A stretch of DNA of 64,000 nt. Source: Hemileia vastatrix. Lineage: Eukaryota; Basidiomycota; Pucciniomycetes; Pucciniales; Zaghouaniaceae. Below, in pieces: positions 1-11,960 of this stretch. The notes beneath the pieces were generated by a model. That model made no database searches and was not told the origin of the DNA. It saw nothing but the letters and a program-made list of their open reading frames with translations. Within the stretch, counting starts at the first letter, position 1. Every line of letters starts with the position of its first letter. Location of the stretch: NCBI GenBank assembly GCA_030280995.1, contig JASXTE010000002.1, forward strand, positions 39,722,183-39,786,182, given 5' to 3'. Position numbers and translations under genes: made by a program.

Positions 1-194
1 ACTGTAAAGAGATGGATTCCATATTTGGAGAGTGAGAGGATGTTAATCCTTCAAACATGTTGGATGGAGAAGATGATATCTCCAAACATGATGTTGAAAG
101 AAATATTTTTCCTTCTTCTTCTACTCAAGCCTCCCCTCATTTAACTTCCACAAATCAGGATATCTTTTCAATAGATGCTTATGGCAATATAAAC
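1..194 (+). pseudogene. Harbinger partner-gene fragment (copy 1a), upstream part
   Basis: This stretch aligns closely with 50637-50830 inside Harbinger copy 2, where it is part of the Myb/SANT-like partner gene. Conceptual translation gives the same peptides around NMLDGED, ISKHDV and SIDAYGNIN. A TGA lies in frame shortly after SIFGE, as in copy 2. The reading stops at 194, where element A begins; the gene resumes at 9643. The 5' part lies outside the window, so the fragment cannot be assigned a full structure. Confidence 0.75.
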
Positions 195-1453
195 TGTTGG
201 CTGGTTGTCTAGAAGGAGTAGGAAAAGAGTAAAAAGAAAAAGAAGAAGAAGAAAAAGAGAAATAAAAAGGGAAAAACTAAGGACAACAAAAGGCTATTTA
301 AGGGACTTACAACAGTTTTGGTATTATTTTAATTTCTGTAAGTATTTTCTTTCTCTGCTTAAAAACAAAATTAGATAATATGAAAAAAAATCTCTTAATG
401 CAACCTTTTAACTAAGTATTACTTTTAATTCTTAGAGAGGCAGTTACCACAAAGAAATTATTGTGAGTAAAACAGGTTGTATTTATTTATTAATAAAAAT
501 AAACTATAATGTAATAGTTTAATAAAAAAAGTGATGAGGCTTCACGGGATTACCCAATGTCTTTATATATGCAAGGGGTCCTCTCAAGCGCCACAAAAAC
601 ATATACATGAAAATAAAAATAAGATAAAACACTAATAAAATAAATGTAGCAATAATATAAGGGGAAAACAAAGAACACATAACAAATATGAGCAAGAGCC
701 CAATTTTCCCACCAATTTAATCCCAGACAAGGTATTAAAATTTAATGAAACATTAAGGTAGTCTGAAACACAGGAATAAACCACTTTAAGACAAAAAATG
801 TGTTATAATATAATTAAAATGGTAGACAATGTACATGAAACATCAGAAAAAATACTATTTTAGAAGTATGATTAATTAAATTAGTATAAAACATAATTGA
901 ATAATAGTTTTAAACTATATCAGTTTGGTTATAACTATGTTGAATCATACAATTAATTAATTTAATGAAGTTTACTAAATTAAAGTAAAAAATTAATATT
1001 TTTTATTAATTAAGTGTTTTAACTTAATTAATAAGTTTTCTGACACAATTAAGGGTCAAAAAAGTGCCCAATAATTATGATTTATAAGGTATGTATAATA
1101 TAATTATATATAATTAATTAATTAATTAGTTTATAATTTTAAAATTATAATATGTAATTATAATATAATATTATATTAATTAATTAATAATTTATAATTA
1201 TTAAATACATTAAAAGTGCTCATTTTTATAGAATATAATGTATTAGTTATATATTTAATTGTATTTACAATTTATATAGTAATAAAATTTATATAACTCA
1301 TACATTAATTTATTATCAGAAGTTAGTTATTTTAATTTTATATCTCAATATATGTTTAATTTAAATACATAAATAAAAATAGAAATTTTCCATTTTTAGC
1401 TTTAATAAAATATTATAAAATTTTACAGGACTCCTGGTACAGCCTGGCTGGCA
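195..1453 (-). repeat. 3' LTR of element A
   Basis: About 1.26 kb, aligned along its length with 8374-9642 with scattered substitutions and small indels. Read on the minus strand it starts TGCCAGCC (the other copy has TGTCAGCC) and ends CCAACA. It contains a purine-rich GAA-like stretch near 230-260 and a very AT-rich core around 1080-1210. The boundary at 195 is supported by the TAAAC target duplication. Confidence 0.92.
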
Positions 1454-1465
1454 CTCCCTCACTCC
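1454..1465 (-). promoter_or_regulatory. Polypurine tract of element A
   Basis: Minus-strand GGAGTGAGGGAG lies directly upstream of the 3' LTR, the position where plus-strand DNA synthesis is primed in LTR retrotransposons. Element C has a similar GAGGGAG tract in the same place. Confidence 0.75.
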
Positions 1466-1499
1466 AAAAATAAAACAAGAAAAAAATGTTAATATTTTT

Positions 1500-2706
1500 T
1501 CTTTTTATAATTTTTTAATAGAGTAGAAAGGTTAGAAATTTCTTCTCCAGGTATCCACACATCATGCTCAGATGTTTTATTCTTATATCTCAATAAATAT
1601 TCAGTACCCTTTTCAGCAGTGATAGTTCTATCATCGAGAATCTTATCAACTTCTGCAGTTTCTGTGACTTCTTGAGGATTTTTCTTAGGTCACCCTTTCC
1701 TTTTAGAAAATAAGTCACTGTTGGAAGTATAAGGTTTTAGGAAGGAAATGGGGAAAACAGGATGTTTTCTATCATATGAAGAATACAGTTCTACTTCTAC
1801 TGCATTATTAGAAACCAATCTTTTAACAACAAATTGACCTAAAAATGGATCTTTAAATTTTTTGTTTCCCTGTGAATTTAAGTGGACTGTAGATATCATT
1901 ACTTCATCACCTTTCACAAATGTGTAATCTTTATGGGATTTATTCCATCTTTTTTTCTCATATTCAATTGCCTTATCAATAAAACCTTGAGCATGTTTTC
2001 TACATAGTTTTTGCATTTTCATAAAAGATTTTACACCATGATGTGGTTCCAACCTTTTTAATTTATTATTGAGAATTTGAGAAGGAGTATTAGGGAAATA
2101 CCCTAGCCAGAGCTCAAAAGGCTTTTTCTCAGTGACAGAGTGAACAGTGCTATTATAAGCAAATTCAAGACCTGGTAATAGAGTAACCCAGTCATGAGTG
2201 AATCTGTCATGGTATTTATATTCTAATCCAAAGGCACAATACCTTCTAAACATATCCTCTAGAGTTTGAATCATTCTTTCAGCTAAACCATCAGCTTGGG
2301 GATGGTGAGCAGTAGATAATTTCAACTCACAGCCACATATATTCATCAATGACATCCAAAATTCAGAGGTAAATTTTGGGTCTCTGTCAGAGATGATGGC
2401 TTTGGTAAATCCAACAATATTACACATATGTGACCACCATAAGAAAGCTTAGTCTTTGGTGGAGACATCTTTATGGGTGGGAATAAATTTACACATTGTG
2501 GTGAATCTATCCACTATTACCCAACAAGAATTATAATTGTCTTTCCCTGCTACAGGAATACCAGTGACAAAATCCATATTAATGATTTGCCAAGGAGCAT
2601 TAGGTGCTTCAATATGTTGCATTAATATTGCTCTTTTACCTGTTAATCTTTTAGATTTTTGGCAATAATCACAGGATTCAACATATAATTTTGTGTCCTT
2701 AGACAT
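1500..2706 (-). pseudogene. Integrase with C-terminal chromodomain, element A
   Basis: Two adjacent open stretches (2706-2449 and 2427-1690) share one frame and are broken by a stop. They encode a zinc-binding segment with CDYCQKSK, a core with NMDFV (first Asp), SDRDPKF (second Asp) and GLAERMIQ (Glu), then the beta-rich C-terminal domain. After a TGA near 1690 the same frame continues into a chromodomain-like tail containing EYLLRYKNK and HDVWIPGEEI, ending near 1500. The DDE triad is present but the reading frame is not. The preceding RNase H lies in a different frame, so a frameshift separates them. Chromodomains in Ty3/Gypsy integrases are associated with targeting to heterochromatin. 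Confidence 0.88.
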
Positions 2707-2971
2707 ATTAGCCCACCATGAAGTGTTTTTAGTCCTGAAAATTGTTTTTTCCAGATCAAAATGGCCAGCTAAGATGTAATAATGACAAAGTTTTAAGATT
2801 GTTTATTTCATTGAAGGAAAAATTAAAAGACATTAGTAAGTTTTCTCCTGTAATAAATATAAACATCCTCAATAGAAAAATTTCCTTTATTCAGAGCATT
2901 TTGATACTTTGGGGGAAGAGTTTTTATGAATGCTTGGATTGAAAAATTCTTAGGATCATTTAAGATTGTAA

Positions 2972-4858
2972 CTAATTTTTTAAGATTGGAATCATTCTCA
3001 TATGAGCCAGAATTAATTGCAATAATTCTTCTTCCATATCAAAAATATATATACCATGTATATGAACTGTATCATCCTTTGGGACATAGGCAGGATTAGA
3101 ATCATTATTTGGTAAAGGCAATCTTGACAACATATCCACATTTGAATGAAAATTACCAGCTCTGTGAATAATTGTCATTCTACCCCTATACTCTTGAACA
3201 GCTAGTTTTGACCTAAACATATGTCTTTTTGGTGTTTTTAAGTTTAAGAGGGATTTCACTGCACTACAGTCAGTAATAAATTCAAATTTCTGGTCATCCA
3301 GGTAGTAATAAAGTTTCTCTAGGTCCCATACAACTGCTAAACACTCCAATTTGGTGGCACCATATTTCAATTCACTGTTTCTTAAGGTACTTGAAGAATA
3401 ACAAATTACTACTTCTGAACATTTATCATTTAGAATTTGTTTCTGGTGGAGGGCAGCTCCAAGTCCAACAAAATTTTCATCTGTGTAGAGGACAAAAGGT
3501 TTATTGAAATCTGGGAGAGACAGGATTAGGGCAGTCATTAAACATTTCTTCAATGTATTAAAGGCTTTTTGTGTTTCCTCATTCCAGATAAAAGCTACTT
3601 CTTTTCTGGTCAATTTTGTAAGAGGTAAGGCTATGACTTGATAATTTTTGATACATTGCCTATAATAGCCACACATTCCCAAAAAACTTTGGATCTCTTT
3701 CACAGAAGTTGGTGCCTTCACATTCTGGATTTCAGCAACTTTATTTTGGTCTACACAAATCTGTAATCCTGACACAACATGACCCAGGACTTTCAAGGAT
3801 CGAAAAACAAATTTACACTGTTTAAAAGATAGTGTCATGTTAATATCATCCATCTTTTTGAAGACTCTATTTAAGTAGGTGATGTGTTCATTAAAAGTCT
3901 TGGAAAAAATTATAATTTCATCAATATATACCATCAACCATCCTTCAGTGATTTCCTGATCAAATGTATTATCCATTACTTTCTAAAAGTCTGAAGGGGA
4001 ATTCTTAGGGCCAAATGGCATTCTCACATACTTATAAATTCCCATATGAGTTGCAATAAGGAAGAAATTTTGGGAATTCTTTTCAAAATGGATTTGATGA
4101 TAACCCTTATTACTATCTAGGAAACTAATAAACTTTGCACCCTGTAAGTTTTCATGCATGGAGTTTATCCTGGGTAAAGGGTAAATATAATTTATTGTGT
4201 AAGTATTTGAAGATCTATAATCCCCACATAATCTAGCCTTATATTTCTCATAAGAGATCAAGACTGGAGAGATGACACAATATTTTGGGGTAACATCTAC
4301 TTTTTCAATAAAATTCATTTTTAACAAGGTAGAAATATTATCTTCAATGTCTTTCCTTTTAGTGCGGGAAGCAGGATAAGGTTTTTTCTTCAGACTAGGA
4401 AGAATATCACTCAAATTAGATGATAAAGAAATTTTAATTTCTCCCTTGACAACTCCCAGTTCATGGGATCCATGAGCAAAAGCCATAGGAAAAGAAGTAA
4501 CTAAGGAAATTATAAAATCTTTCTGTTCACCAGTTAACTGATCACTGAATGAAGCAGTATTTATTTCACACAATACATTTTCCATTTCTTCTGTTGGTCT
4601 TCCTTTACACTGAATCAATGAATTACAAGATCTCAACAGGTGTGCAAAATGTTTTTTAGGAGGAGAAATTTTAAATTTTCTTTTTCCATTCATTCCCAAT
4701 GTGAAACAATTGTTTTATGGATCCAATTTGATACCAAACATGGTTAAAATGTCATTCGCCATTATAAACCAATTGCTTAAGCTATCATTTTTCATAAAAA
4801 AAAAATCACACACAGCTCTGACAAAGCCACCATTATATTTAAAGAATACAGTATTTTT
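2972..4858 (-). pseudogene. Protease C-terminus, reverse transcriptase and RNase H, element A
   Basis: The segment continues in the frame of the upstream gag-protease ORF, but is cut by TAA near 4859, a second TAA near 4720 and TAG near 3980. The last corresponds to a Gln in element C, a C-to-T change. RT motifs are recognisable: SPVLISYEKYKARLCGDYR, FISFLDSNKGYHQI and VRMPFGPKNSPS. The catalytic YxDD motif reads YIDE, with the second Asp replaced by Glu. RNase H follows with LYTDENFVGLGAAL and FITDCSAVKSL. Reading degrades after about 2972 before the integrase resumes in another frame. Sequence identity to element C is high throughout, so the assignment is secure although the protein is dead. 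Confidence 0.9.
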
Positions 4859-7150
4859 TTACTTGCCAATGGGACATAAAACAGAACCATAACCTCTCCA
4901 TTTTTCAGATGTTATAGGTAAAAATTTACTATGATAATTATTATCTACTGAAGCAAGTGCCTTTTCAGTCACTACATTACCACCAGCACCAGAGTCAAGA
5001 ACAACCTCAAAATTTTTACCATTAATAATAACTGGTGCTCTAAAAGAGGAGATTAATATGGAACTGTCAGTAATATCTTTTATAATTTCAGCATCTTCTA
5101 CTGAAGATGAATCCAATTTACAAGTTTCAGAATAATTATCCAAATATTGTACATCATGTTCTAGCATTAAAATATCATTGAGTGAATCATTCTCATAAGA
5201 GATATTACTATCAAAGTCCCTTGAAGATTCATCAAGTTCAACTGTAGCATCTTCAGGATTTTCAGTTTGTTCAACAAGATGAATTTTCTTGTCACAAACA
5301 TGACCTTTTTGCCATGATTTTCTACATTTAAAACAAGTATTAGTTGCATATTTCTTTGGTGAAACTGGAGAAGAAGGTTTACCAGGCTTTTCTGGAAGTT
5401 TTGATGAAGGTTTTATTTGGTCATGGGAAGGCCTTAAAGGATGATTCCTTGGTTCATATCTGTTGTTGAGTAATACCTCATTACAGATATTAATAAAAGA
5501 AGAATTTTCCCTCACATTCTCAGTCCTAGCTAAAATCAAATCTTTTAGTGAGTTTGGAAATTTATAGAGTATTTTGTCTCTCAAAATATCATAATCCATT
5601 TTTGGATCCATAGATCTAAGAATTTTTGTTATTTTCATGAGGAAACTAATAGGTCTCTCAGCATAAGAGGATGTATATTTAGCATTTTCATATAATATTT
5701 TCTGTGCCAATCTGAAATTTGAGCCACCAAATTGATTCTCAATTAATGTTTTCCACTCAGCCCAAGTATAGTGATGATTGTCTAGCAAGATAGACTCATA
5801 CCACATCAGGGCAACATTGGAGAATGAAGAAATCAGCATAGAGACTATTTCTTCATCTGAAATTTTATAAGAATCTTTTAAATTATCAATTCTTTGAATA
5901 AAATGCTGCCAGTCAGATGAAGAATCACCATCAAAGCTGGGATATCGATCAAGTTTAGGCCAATTTTTATAGCTACTTAGCTGGTCAACTTTGGAATTAT
6001 TCATGGTAATTAACTCCTGAAGCCTAGACAGGTGTTCAGAAATATCATTAATAACAGAAACAGGTGGCTCATGATGAGTATTGAAAAAGTTTTTGTGGTC
6101 CACAGAAGAACTAATAGATACATTGTCAGTCTGTTTAATGGACACATTTAAAGGAGGGTAAGAGCTACTTTTCTCAGATTGTTTGACCTTATTCTTGATG
6201 GACTTATGAGCAGTAGTTTCAATTTGACTATCATGTTCATCAGGAAGAAGAGGTAAGGTATAGAATTTCCTTTTAACATTAGTCACAGAATTTCTCTACC
6301 TAGGAATTTCAGAAAGTTGATCATTAATTTTTGTAAGAGATAAAACATTTCTGTCTTCATATACTGAGAATTTATTACTCAAAGCTTGCAAATCTATTTT
6401 CAATTTTTTCAATTCCTTACATAAGGATGAATTGTCATCTCTTAATGAAGCATTTTCAGTTACAAGTGGTTTTATATCATGAATGATTTTATGCAAATTA
6501 CATGTCTTATCAAAAAGCACCTTGTGATCATTTTTCAATTGGTTTTGATGAGCAAGAATAGTATTCAAGGTGTCTTTCAATTTAAAATAAGCAGTATCTT
6601 GAGCAGAAGAACTCACTTTACAATGTAAGTGCAGATTATTTAATCTGTCATTCTCATGTTTCAACAAATCTCTCAGTAGTCTATCTTTGATAATACCAAA
6701 ATCAGGAGTATCTTTTAATATTTCCTCAGAAGTTTTCTCAAGCAAGACATAAAAATAATGGGAAACAGAATCATCTTTAATTGCAAGAGAAGGATTAATT
6801 AAAGAAGTTGAAGTTAAGTGTAAAGGTTCATCAAATGAAAATTTACTAATTAAATCATTTGGGCTACTTATAACAGGAAGTTGTCTCTTAATTGGTTTAA
6901 CAGTTCTTTCACTATGACCAACAATATCACCTGTAGAAGAATATTTATTATTATAAATACCAACATTTTTATTGAACAAATTAATCACCATAGCAAGAGA
7001 GGAAACTTCCCCTGTGCTTTCCTTTTTCTGCCTCCCTGATAAGGATGGGCCTGAGAAGGTTGATGGTAAGTTTGTGTCCTGGATGGGCCTGGTTGATGAG
7101 CTGGTTGATGCTGTACATTCTGCTGGTAGTGGCTCATGAGATAGTCCCAT
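4859..7150 (-). pseudogene. Gag capsid, zinc knuckle and protease, element A
   Basis: Two same-frame ORFs (7150-6296 and 6286-4859) are separated by a single in-frame TAG. The first is polar with a long coiled-coil-like stretch (LKKLKIDLQALSNKF). The second carries a capsid-like region (NWPKLDRYPSFDG, SDWQHFIQRIDNL) matching element C, a zinc knuckle CFKCRKSWQKGHVC, an acidic linker and an aspartic-protease motif VVLDSGAGGNVVT. The TAG is not at the position of the ORF break in element C, so it is more likely a mutation than a programmed stop. The N-terminus overlaps the end of the upstream ORF (6985-7494) in the -1 frame. Confidence 0.85.
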
Positions 7151-7633
7151 TTCGACTGCTCCACTTCCAGAGTATTTTGATTTTGTTGGGAAGAGCTGGG
7201 GGTTTGTTGGGACTGTAGCTGAGTCTGGGTGGTCTGTAAGGGAGAAGGATGTGCCTGTTTTTGAGTCAAGAGCTCCTGAATTTTCCCCCAGAGGGTGTCC
7301 ACCTTTGCCTTGTAGCTAATGTTGTCTGCTCTTAGTTCCTTTATGTGATTGGATAAATTTTTTACCTGCTGTGACAGTGGAATATTTTTTATCTTTATTC
7401 CCTTTGAAGGATTTTCCAGATTAATTAGAGGTTTGATTTCTTTCAGATTTGTTGGGTGAGGGGGGTTTACCACTCCTACTGACATTTTCACATCCTGAAA
7501 AATTTGATTTATATTTTTCAGTAGAAGAATTTTTTTAATTAAATTTAGAGGAACTTACATAGTCAAACTCACATTCAACCTCAATTTCATCCACATTTAA
7601 GTTATCCATGCTTTCAGTCAAGTTACTAGACAT
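6985..7633 (-). CDS. First ORF (Gag-like) of element A with a putative 64-bp intron
   Basis: An ATG at 7633 opens 25 codons (MSSNLTESMDN...). They end at a consensus donor GTAAGT (7558-7553), and an acceptor TTTTTCAG ends at 7495. Joining 7633-7559 to 7494-6985 keeps one frame and gives about 194 residues. Visible features are a coiled-coil region (VKNLSNHIKELRADN), a Gln/Pro-rich middle and a basic end (GGRKRKAQGK). Without splicing there is no ATG start for this frame and it would have to begin at GTG (7491). The 64-bp length matches the introns of the BRCT gene. The 3' end overlaps the next ORF by 166 nt in the -1 frame. The function, probably an N-terminal Gag segment, is inferred from position only. 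Confidence 0.6.
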
Positions 7634-8359
7634 GATATCTAAAAAAAATTAAGTTTTTGTCCACAGGAATGAACTGATTCTCTCAAAAGTGGTTTTCATA
7701 ATTTTAAAACAATAAAAATATTAATATTAATATATTAATTGAGTTAAAATAAATTTATAATAAAAAATTTATTAAGATTATTATTTATAAAATAAAAAAT
7801 AACAATCAAAAAATCTATTATTTAATTCAATTAATGTGATTTTATTTATAATATAAAATAATAACCACTAATTATTAAATTGGGGCAAATACAAAAGTAT
7901 AAATGTCAACCAATAATAATAATACCAATATTAATTGGCAATAATTGGGACTAAGAACAGAGTACTATTATTGTCAAGCAATAATATCAAAATTTAATAA
8001 AGAATTAATTTAATAATTCAATCAAAAATTAATGATCTTCTATGACTAAGAGGGTTTCTCTATTATTTTCAACAAGAAAAAAAAATAATTAATAAAATTT
8101 GATCACTTACACTCAGTGTCTCAGAAAAAAAGCTAAGGCACTGTTATTGCAATAAAAATTTAGTATTATAATTGTGTGGTGAAAAGTGAGACTTACTAAA
8201 GTGATGAAAAAATCACTCTAAAATATAAGATTATTAATACTATATAACCCATAACAGGAAGAACCTGGTTTGATTCACAGTCGCCAAAAAATTTGTTTTC
8301 AAACATGCAAGGTGGTCTGTGTTAGTTGTTTTTCCAATTGTCAAAAGTTGTCATTGTTT
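7634..8359. other. 5' untranslated leader of element A
   Basis: AT-rich sequence between the candidate primer-binding site and the first ORF, with no coding signal in either direction. It includes long A/T runs at about 7690-7870. No internal gene seen. Confidence 0.6.
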
Positions 8360-8373
8360 GGAATGCCCCCAAT
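8360..8373 (-). promoter_or_regulatory. Candidate primer-binding site of element A
   Basis: Directly inside the 5' LTR the minus strand reads ATTGGGGGCATTCC. Element C has ATTGGGGGTCTTTCC in the same place although the LTRs of the two families differ. The shared TTGGGGG core at the same offset supports it as the primer site. The priming tRNA cannot be named from this. Confidence 0.55.
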
Positions 8374-9642
8374 TGTTGGCCAGTCTTCTAGGAGGAGTAG
8401 GAAAAGAGGAAGAAGAAGAAGAAGAAGAAGAAGAAGAAGAAGACAAATAGATATAAAAAGGGAACAACTAAGGACAAAAAATGGCTATTTAAGGGACTTG
8501 TAAAAGATTTGGTATTATTTTAATTTTTGTAAGTATTTTCTTTCTCTGCTTAACAACACAATTAGAAACTTTTGAAAGAAATCTCTTAATGAAACCTTTT
8601 AAATATGTATTATTTTAATTCTTAGAGAGGTAGTTACCACAAATAAATTATTGAAAGTAAAAAATGTTGTATTTATTTATTAATAAAAATAAAATATAAT
8701 GTCATAGTTTGATAAAATAAGTGATGAGACTTCATGGGATTACCCAATGCCTTTATATAGGCAAGGGGTCCTTGGAAGTGCCACAAAAACATATACATGA
8801 AAATAAAAATAAGATAAAACACTAATAAAATAAATGTAGCAATAATATAAGGGAAAAACAAAGAACATGTAACAAATATGAGTAAGAGCCCAATTTTCCC
8901 ACCACTTTAATCCCAGACAAGGTATTAAAGTTTAATGAAACATTAAGGTAGTCTGAAACACAGGATTAAACCAGTTTAAGACAAAACACATGTTATAATA
9001 TAATTAAAATGGTAGACAATGTACATGAAACATCAGAAAAAATACTATTTTAGAAGTATGATTAATTAAATTATTATAAAACATAAATAAATAATAGTTT
9101 TAAACTATCTCAATTTGGTTATAACTATGTTGAATCAAACAATTAATTAATTTAATGAATTTTACTAAATTAAAGTAATAATTTAATATTTTTATTAAGT
9201 AAGTGTTTTAACTTAATTAATAAGTTTTCTTACACAATTAAGGGTCAAAAAAGTGCCCAATAATTATGATATATAAGGTATGTATAATATAATTATATAT
9301 AATTAATTAATTAATTAGTTTATAATTTTAAAATTATAATATGTAATTATAATATAATATTATATTAATTAATTAATAATTTATAATTATTAAATACATT
9401 AAAAGCGCTCATTTTTATAGAATATAATGTATTAGTTATATATTTAATTGTATTTACAATTTATATAGTAATAAAATTTATATAACTCATATTTTAATTT
9501 ATTATTATAATTTAGTTATTTTAATTTTATTTCTCAATATAATTTTAATTTAAATAAATAAATAAAAATAGAAATTTTCCATTTTTAAGTTTAATAAAAT
9601 ATTATAACATTTTACTGGACTCCTGGTACAGCCTGGCTGACA
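8374..9642 (-). repeat. 5' LTR of element A
   Basis: About 1.27 kb, the partner of 195-1453. Near its start (8400-8445) is a GAA/AGG microsatellite that gives a meaningless Arg-rich reading. The outer end reads TGTCAGCC on the minus strand and abuts TAAAC, the target duplication. The inner end abuts the candidate primer-binding site. Confidence 0.92.
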
Positions 9643-10443
9643 TAAACTAACCTGGTCTCACTTAGGTGAGATTTTATTTCTTGTCCAGTTGTTTTACTTT
9701 TTTTATTCACATCTCTCTTTTTTATTTCTAAAAAGGAAAATGAACATACCCAGGAGCCACAATTAAGTGAGTCTGAAGCTAGAATTGATGATGAAGAGGA
9801 AAATTTTACATCCAAAAAAATGAAAAGACCATAAACTACTCTGAATTTCAACAGTCAAAGAAAACAATACAGAGATAGTTTTTCCCAAACCCCTTTTTCT
9901 TCCATTGATGATTTTTTGAAGAAATGTGATTCTGGTAGGTGATAGCATATCTCTTAATAATTAAATGAGCTTTTCTTTTCTTTTTTTAATATTCCTTTTC
10001 ACTCTAGGTAAAGTTTAAGTTGCAAGAGGTACTCTCAACTTTCAAAAGAAACAATATGAACTCTCTTTACAAAGGGATGATAGGGCACAAGACTTGGAGG
10101 AGAAGAAATTTGAGCCTCCTTTAAAGAGGGATGAGAGGGCACATGACTTGAAGAAGAAGAATTTTGAGCTTTCTTTAAAGAAGGATGAGAGGGAACATGA
10201 CATGGAGGAGAAGAAATTCAAGATAAAGAAAGAGGAGAAGGATCTTGAGTATAATTTCCTATTGTATTAAATGAAACTCAAGTATCAACTTGAAGATGGT
10301 TCAAAAAAGAAATATTTCTTAATAGAATGTGTTAAAGCTAATTAATCTATTGAGGAAATTGAACGCTTGATGAAAATTTTTGATAACCAGTTTTTTTTAT
10401 TTCCTTCATATTTTGTTCCAAAATAACCAATTTTATTCATATT
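9643..10443 (+). pseudogene. Harbinger partner-gene fragment (copy 1a), coiled-coil part
   Basis: This is the continuation of 1-194 beyond element A. It aligns with 50835-51622: an intron-like T-rich stretch ending near 9735, an exon with TQEPQLSESEAR, another intron-like stretch around 9942-10010, then three 18-residue charged repeats of the type KRDERAHDLKKKNFEL. Stops interrupt it. It breaks off at about 10440, where a new Harbinger terminus starts. The encoded protein in intact copies would be the Myb/SANT-like partner of the transposase with a helical C-terminus. Confidence 0.72.
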
Positions 10444-10527
10444 AGGGGGTACCAATGTAAAGGGAACCACAATTAGGGATCAAGAATTTTTTTGCATAGA
10501 TCAGACATTATTAATTGCAGAAGATTC

Positions 10528-10557
10528 TTATCTACTAGCCCCAGGGCTAGTGGATAA
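10528..10557. repeat. 30-bp subterminal palindrome of Harbinger 1b
   Basis: TTATCTACTAGCCC and GGGCTAGTGGATAA face each other across CA, forming a near-perfect palindrome with one arm mismatch. It lies about 85 bp inside the transposase-side terminus. The same palindrome occurs in copy 2 at 54859-54888. It could bind a dimeric element-encoded protein or form a hairpin; no direct evidence. Confidence 0.75.
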
Positions 10558-10771
10558 GGAATCCACAATAATGCATTATCCTGCCTCTTATACCCCAATT
10601 TCCATTCCTAATACCTGATCCCAAACTCATCACATCCATAATGTATTTTTAAGAAAGTCAAATGACTTATAATTTCTGATTCCATCCTTAAGTCTTTCCT
10701 CACTCTATGCTACTTAATTTTGGTGGAAAACACTTAAATTTTTTTTCTATCTACACACCCTAACTGCACAT

Positions 10772-11960
10772 TTGGCAGTGAAATCCCACTTCCCTCATCA
10801 CATAAGCCTTCCAACAACAACTATGAAACACCTCTCTACTAGGAAGCTACTTCACTCACTTATGAATGCTATCGCTTTACTTTTAGTTCATTACTATAAA
10901 TCTGACTCTGATTTGGAAGATGCCTTAGCCTATATGTCTTTTCTTTCCAAAAAGTGTTACATAAACCCAAGGAGGCCAAATCTTCATGATCCCAGATATG
11001 ATCTCTGCTACATTATCAATAATTTTAAACATCTCCTGATTCTTTCTTCAAACTTTATCAACTCATCTCCAAACATCCTATCTTTCATAACAATTTATTC
11101 AACTCTCTGTTGCACTATGTCACTTTGGCTCAAATGGAAATGGTGCTGCTGTAAGATGTTTGGATAATCTCTTTAACATAGGATATGGTATGGTGACATT
11201 ATACACCAAGAACTTTATGATTTCTATCCTTTCCTTCAAGTCTCAAACATTTGCTTGGCCAACTCCACAACAGCAACTTGAAACCTCTCAAGTAATGCAA
11301 GCCAAATGTTTCCTTGGATGTGTAGGTTTTTTTGATGGCACAAATATACCTTTGAGTCAAAAGACAGCTCATGATGGCAACCATTATTTTGATCACAAAA
11401 AAAGTTTTCTTCAAAATGTTCTCTAATTTCACATACTTCATAAACTAACTTTTAATCTTCTTTGTAGATACTCTATTGCTGTTCAACTTGTCTGTGACAT
11501 CAACAAAAAGTTTATTGCTTTTCATAGTGGCTGCCCTGACTCAAGTCATGACTCTTCCATCTTCCAAAGAATGAGGATTTTTCAAAGTCCTGACTTGCAC
11601 CTTGAAAAATCTCAGTGCCTTCTTTCATACTCAGCATATGCAAGTGGAAAGTACATTATACCTGCTTTCTGTGGTGCAACTTTAGAAAATGACCCCAAAA
11701 CTAAATTTAATTATCACCTTGCACAATCAAGAGTACGAATTGAACATGCTATTGGTATTTTAAAGGGAAGATTTTTTAGTCTATGGGAGCTCAGAATCCA
11801 ATTTCAAAAAAAATGGAGGTCGAAAATGCAAATCATTGGATCATGACTTGAATTATACTCCACAATATCCTAGCTGATTTGAAGGATACGTTGAATGATC
11901 TTTATGAAAAAGAGGATCCTGAACAAGCACTGGCTCTCCCCTCCCTTGAATAACAAAACA
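10772..11960 (+). pseudogene. PIF/Harbinger transposase (DDE), copy 1b
   Basis: Translation aligns with copy 2: MKHLSTRKLLHS, YYKSDSDLEDALAYMSFLS, NLFNIGYGMVTLYTK, GCVGFFDGT (first catalytic Asp), AYASGKYIIPAF and RVRIEHAIGILKG (Glu). The second Asp is lost: LLSYSAYASG here against LLADSAYASG in copy 2. A frameshift near 11130, a short intron ending in TTTGTAG near 11467 and further stops break the frame. A C-terminal segment (HNILADLKD) is still readable to about 11950. Harbinger transposases cut and paste the element with the help of a Myb-like partner; this copy cannot do so. Confidence 0.85.

Larger units (their letters stand above)
195..9642 (-). mobile_element. Ty3/Gypsy chromovirus, element A (complete, degenerate)
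   Basis: A full-length LTR retrotransposon on the minus strand. Two direct LTRs (195-1453 and 8374-9642) flank gag, protease, RT, RNase H, integrase and chromodomain sequences in Ty3/Gypsy order. The element begins TGTCAGCC (minus-strand sense) and is flanked by the 5-bp duplication TAAAC (190-194 and 9643-9647). A polypurine tract abuts the 3' LTR and a candidate primer-binding site abuts the 5' LTR. The target was a Harbinger partner gene; the unfilled sequence is visible at 50825-50855. Several stops, a frameshift and an altered RT motif (YIDE) make it non-autonomous. Confidence 0.93.

Noticed and set aside
8270..8503. Arg-rich open frame
   Set aside because: Produced by a GAA/AGG microsatellite inside the LTR of element A.
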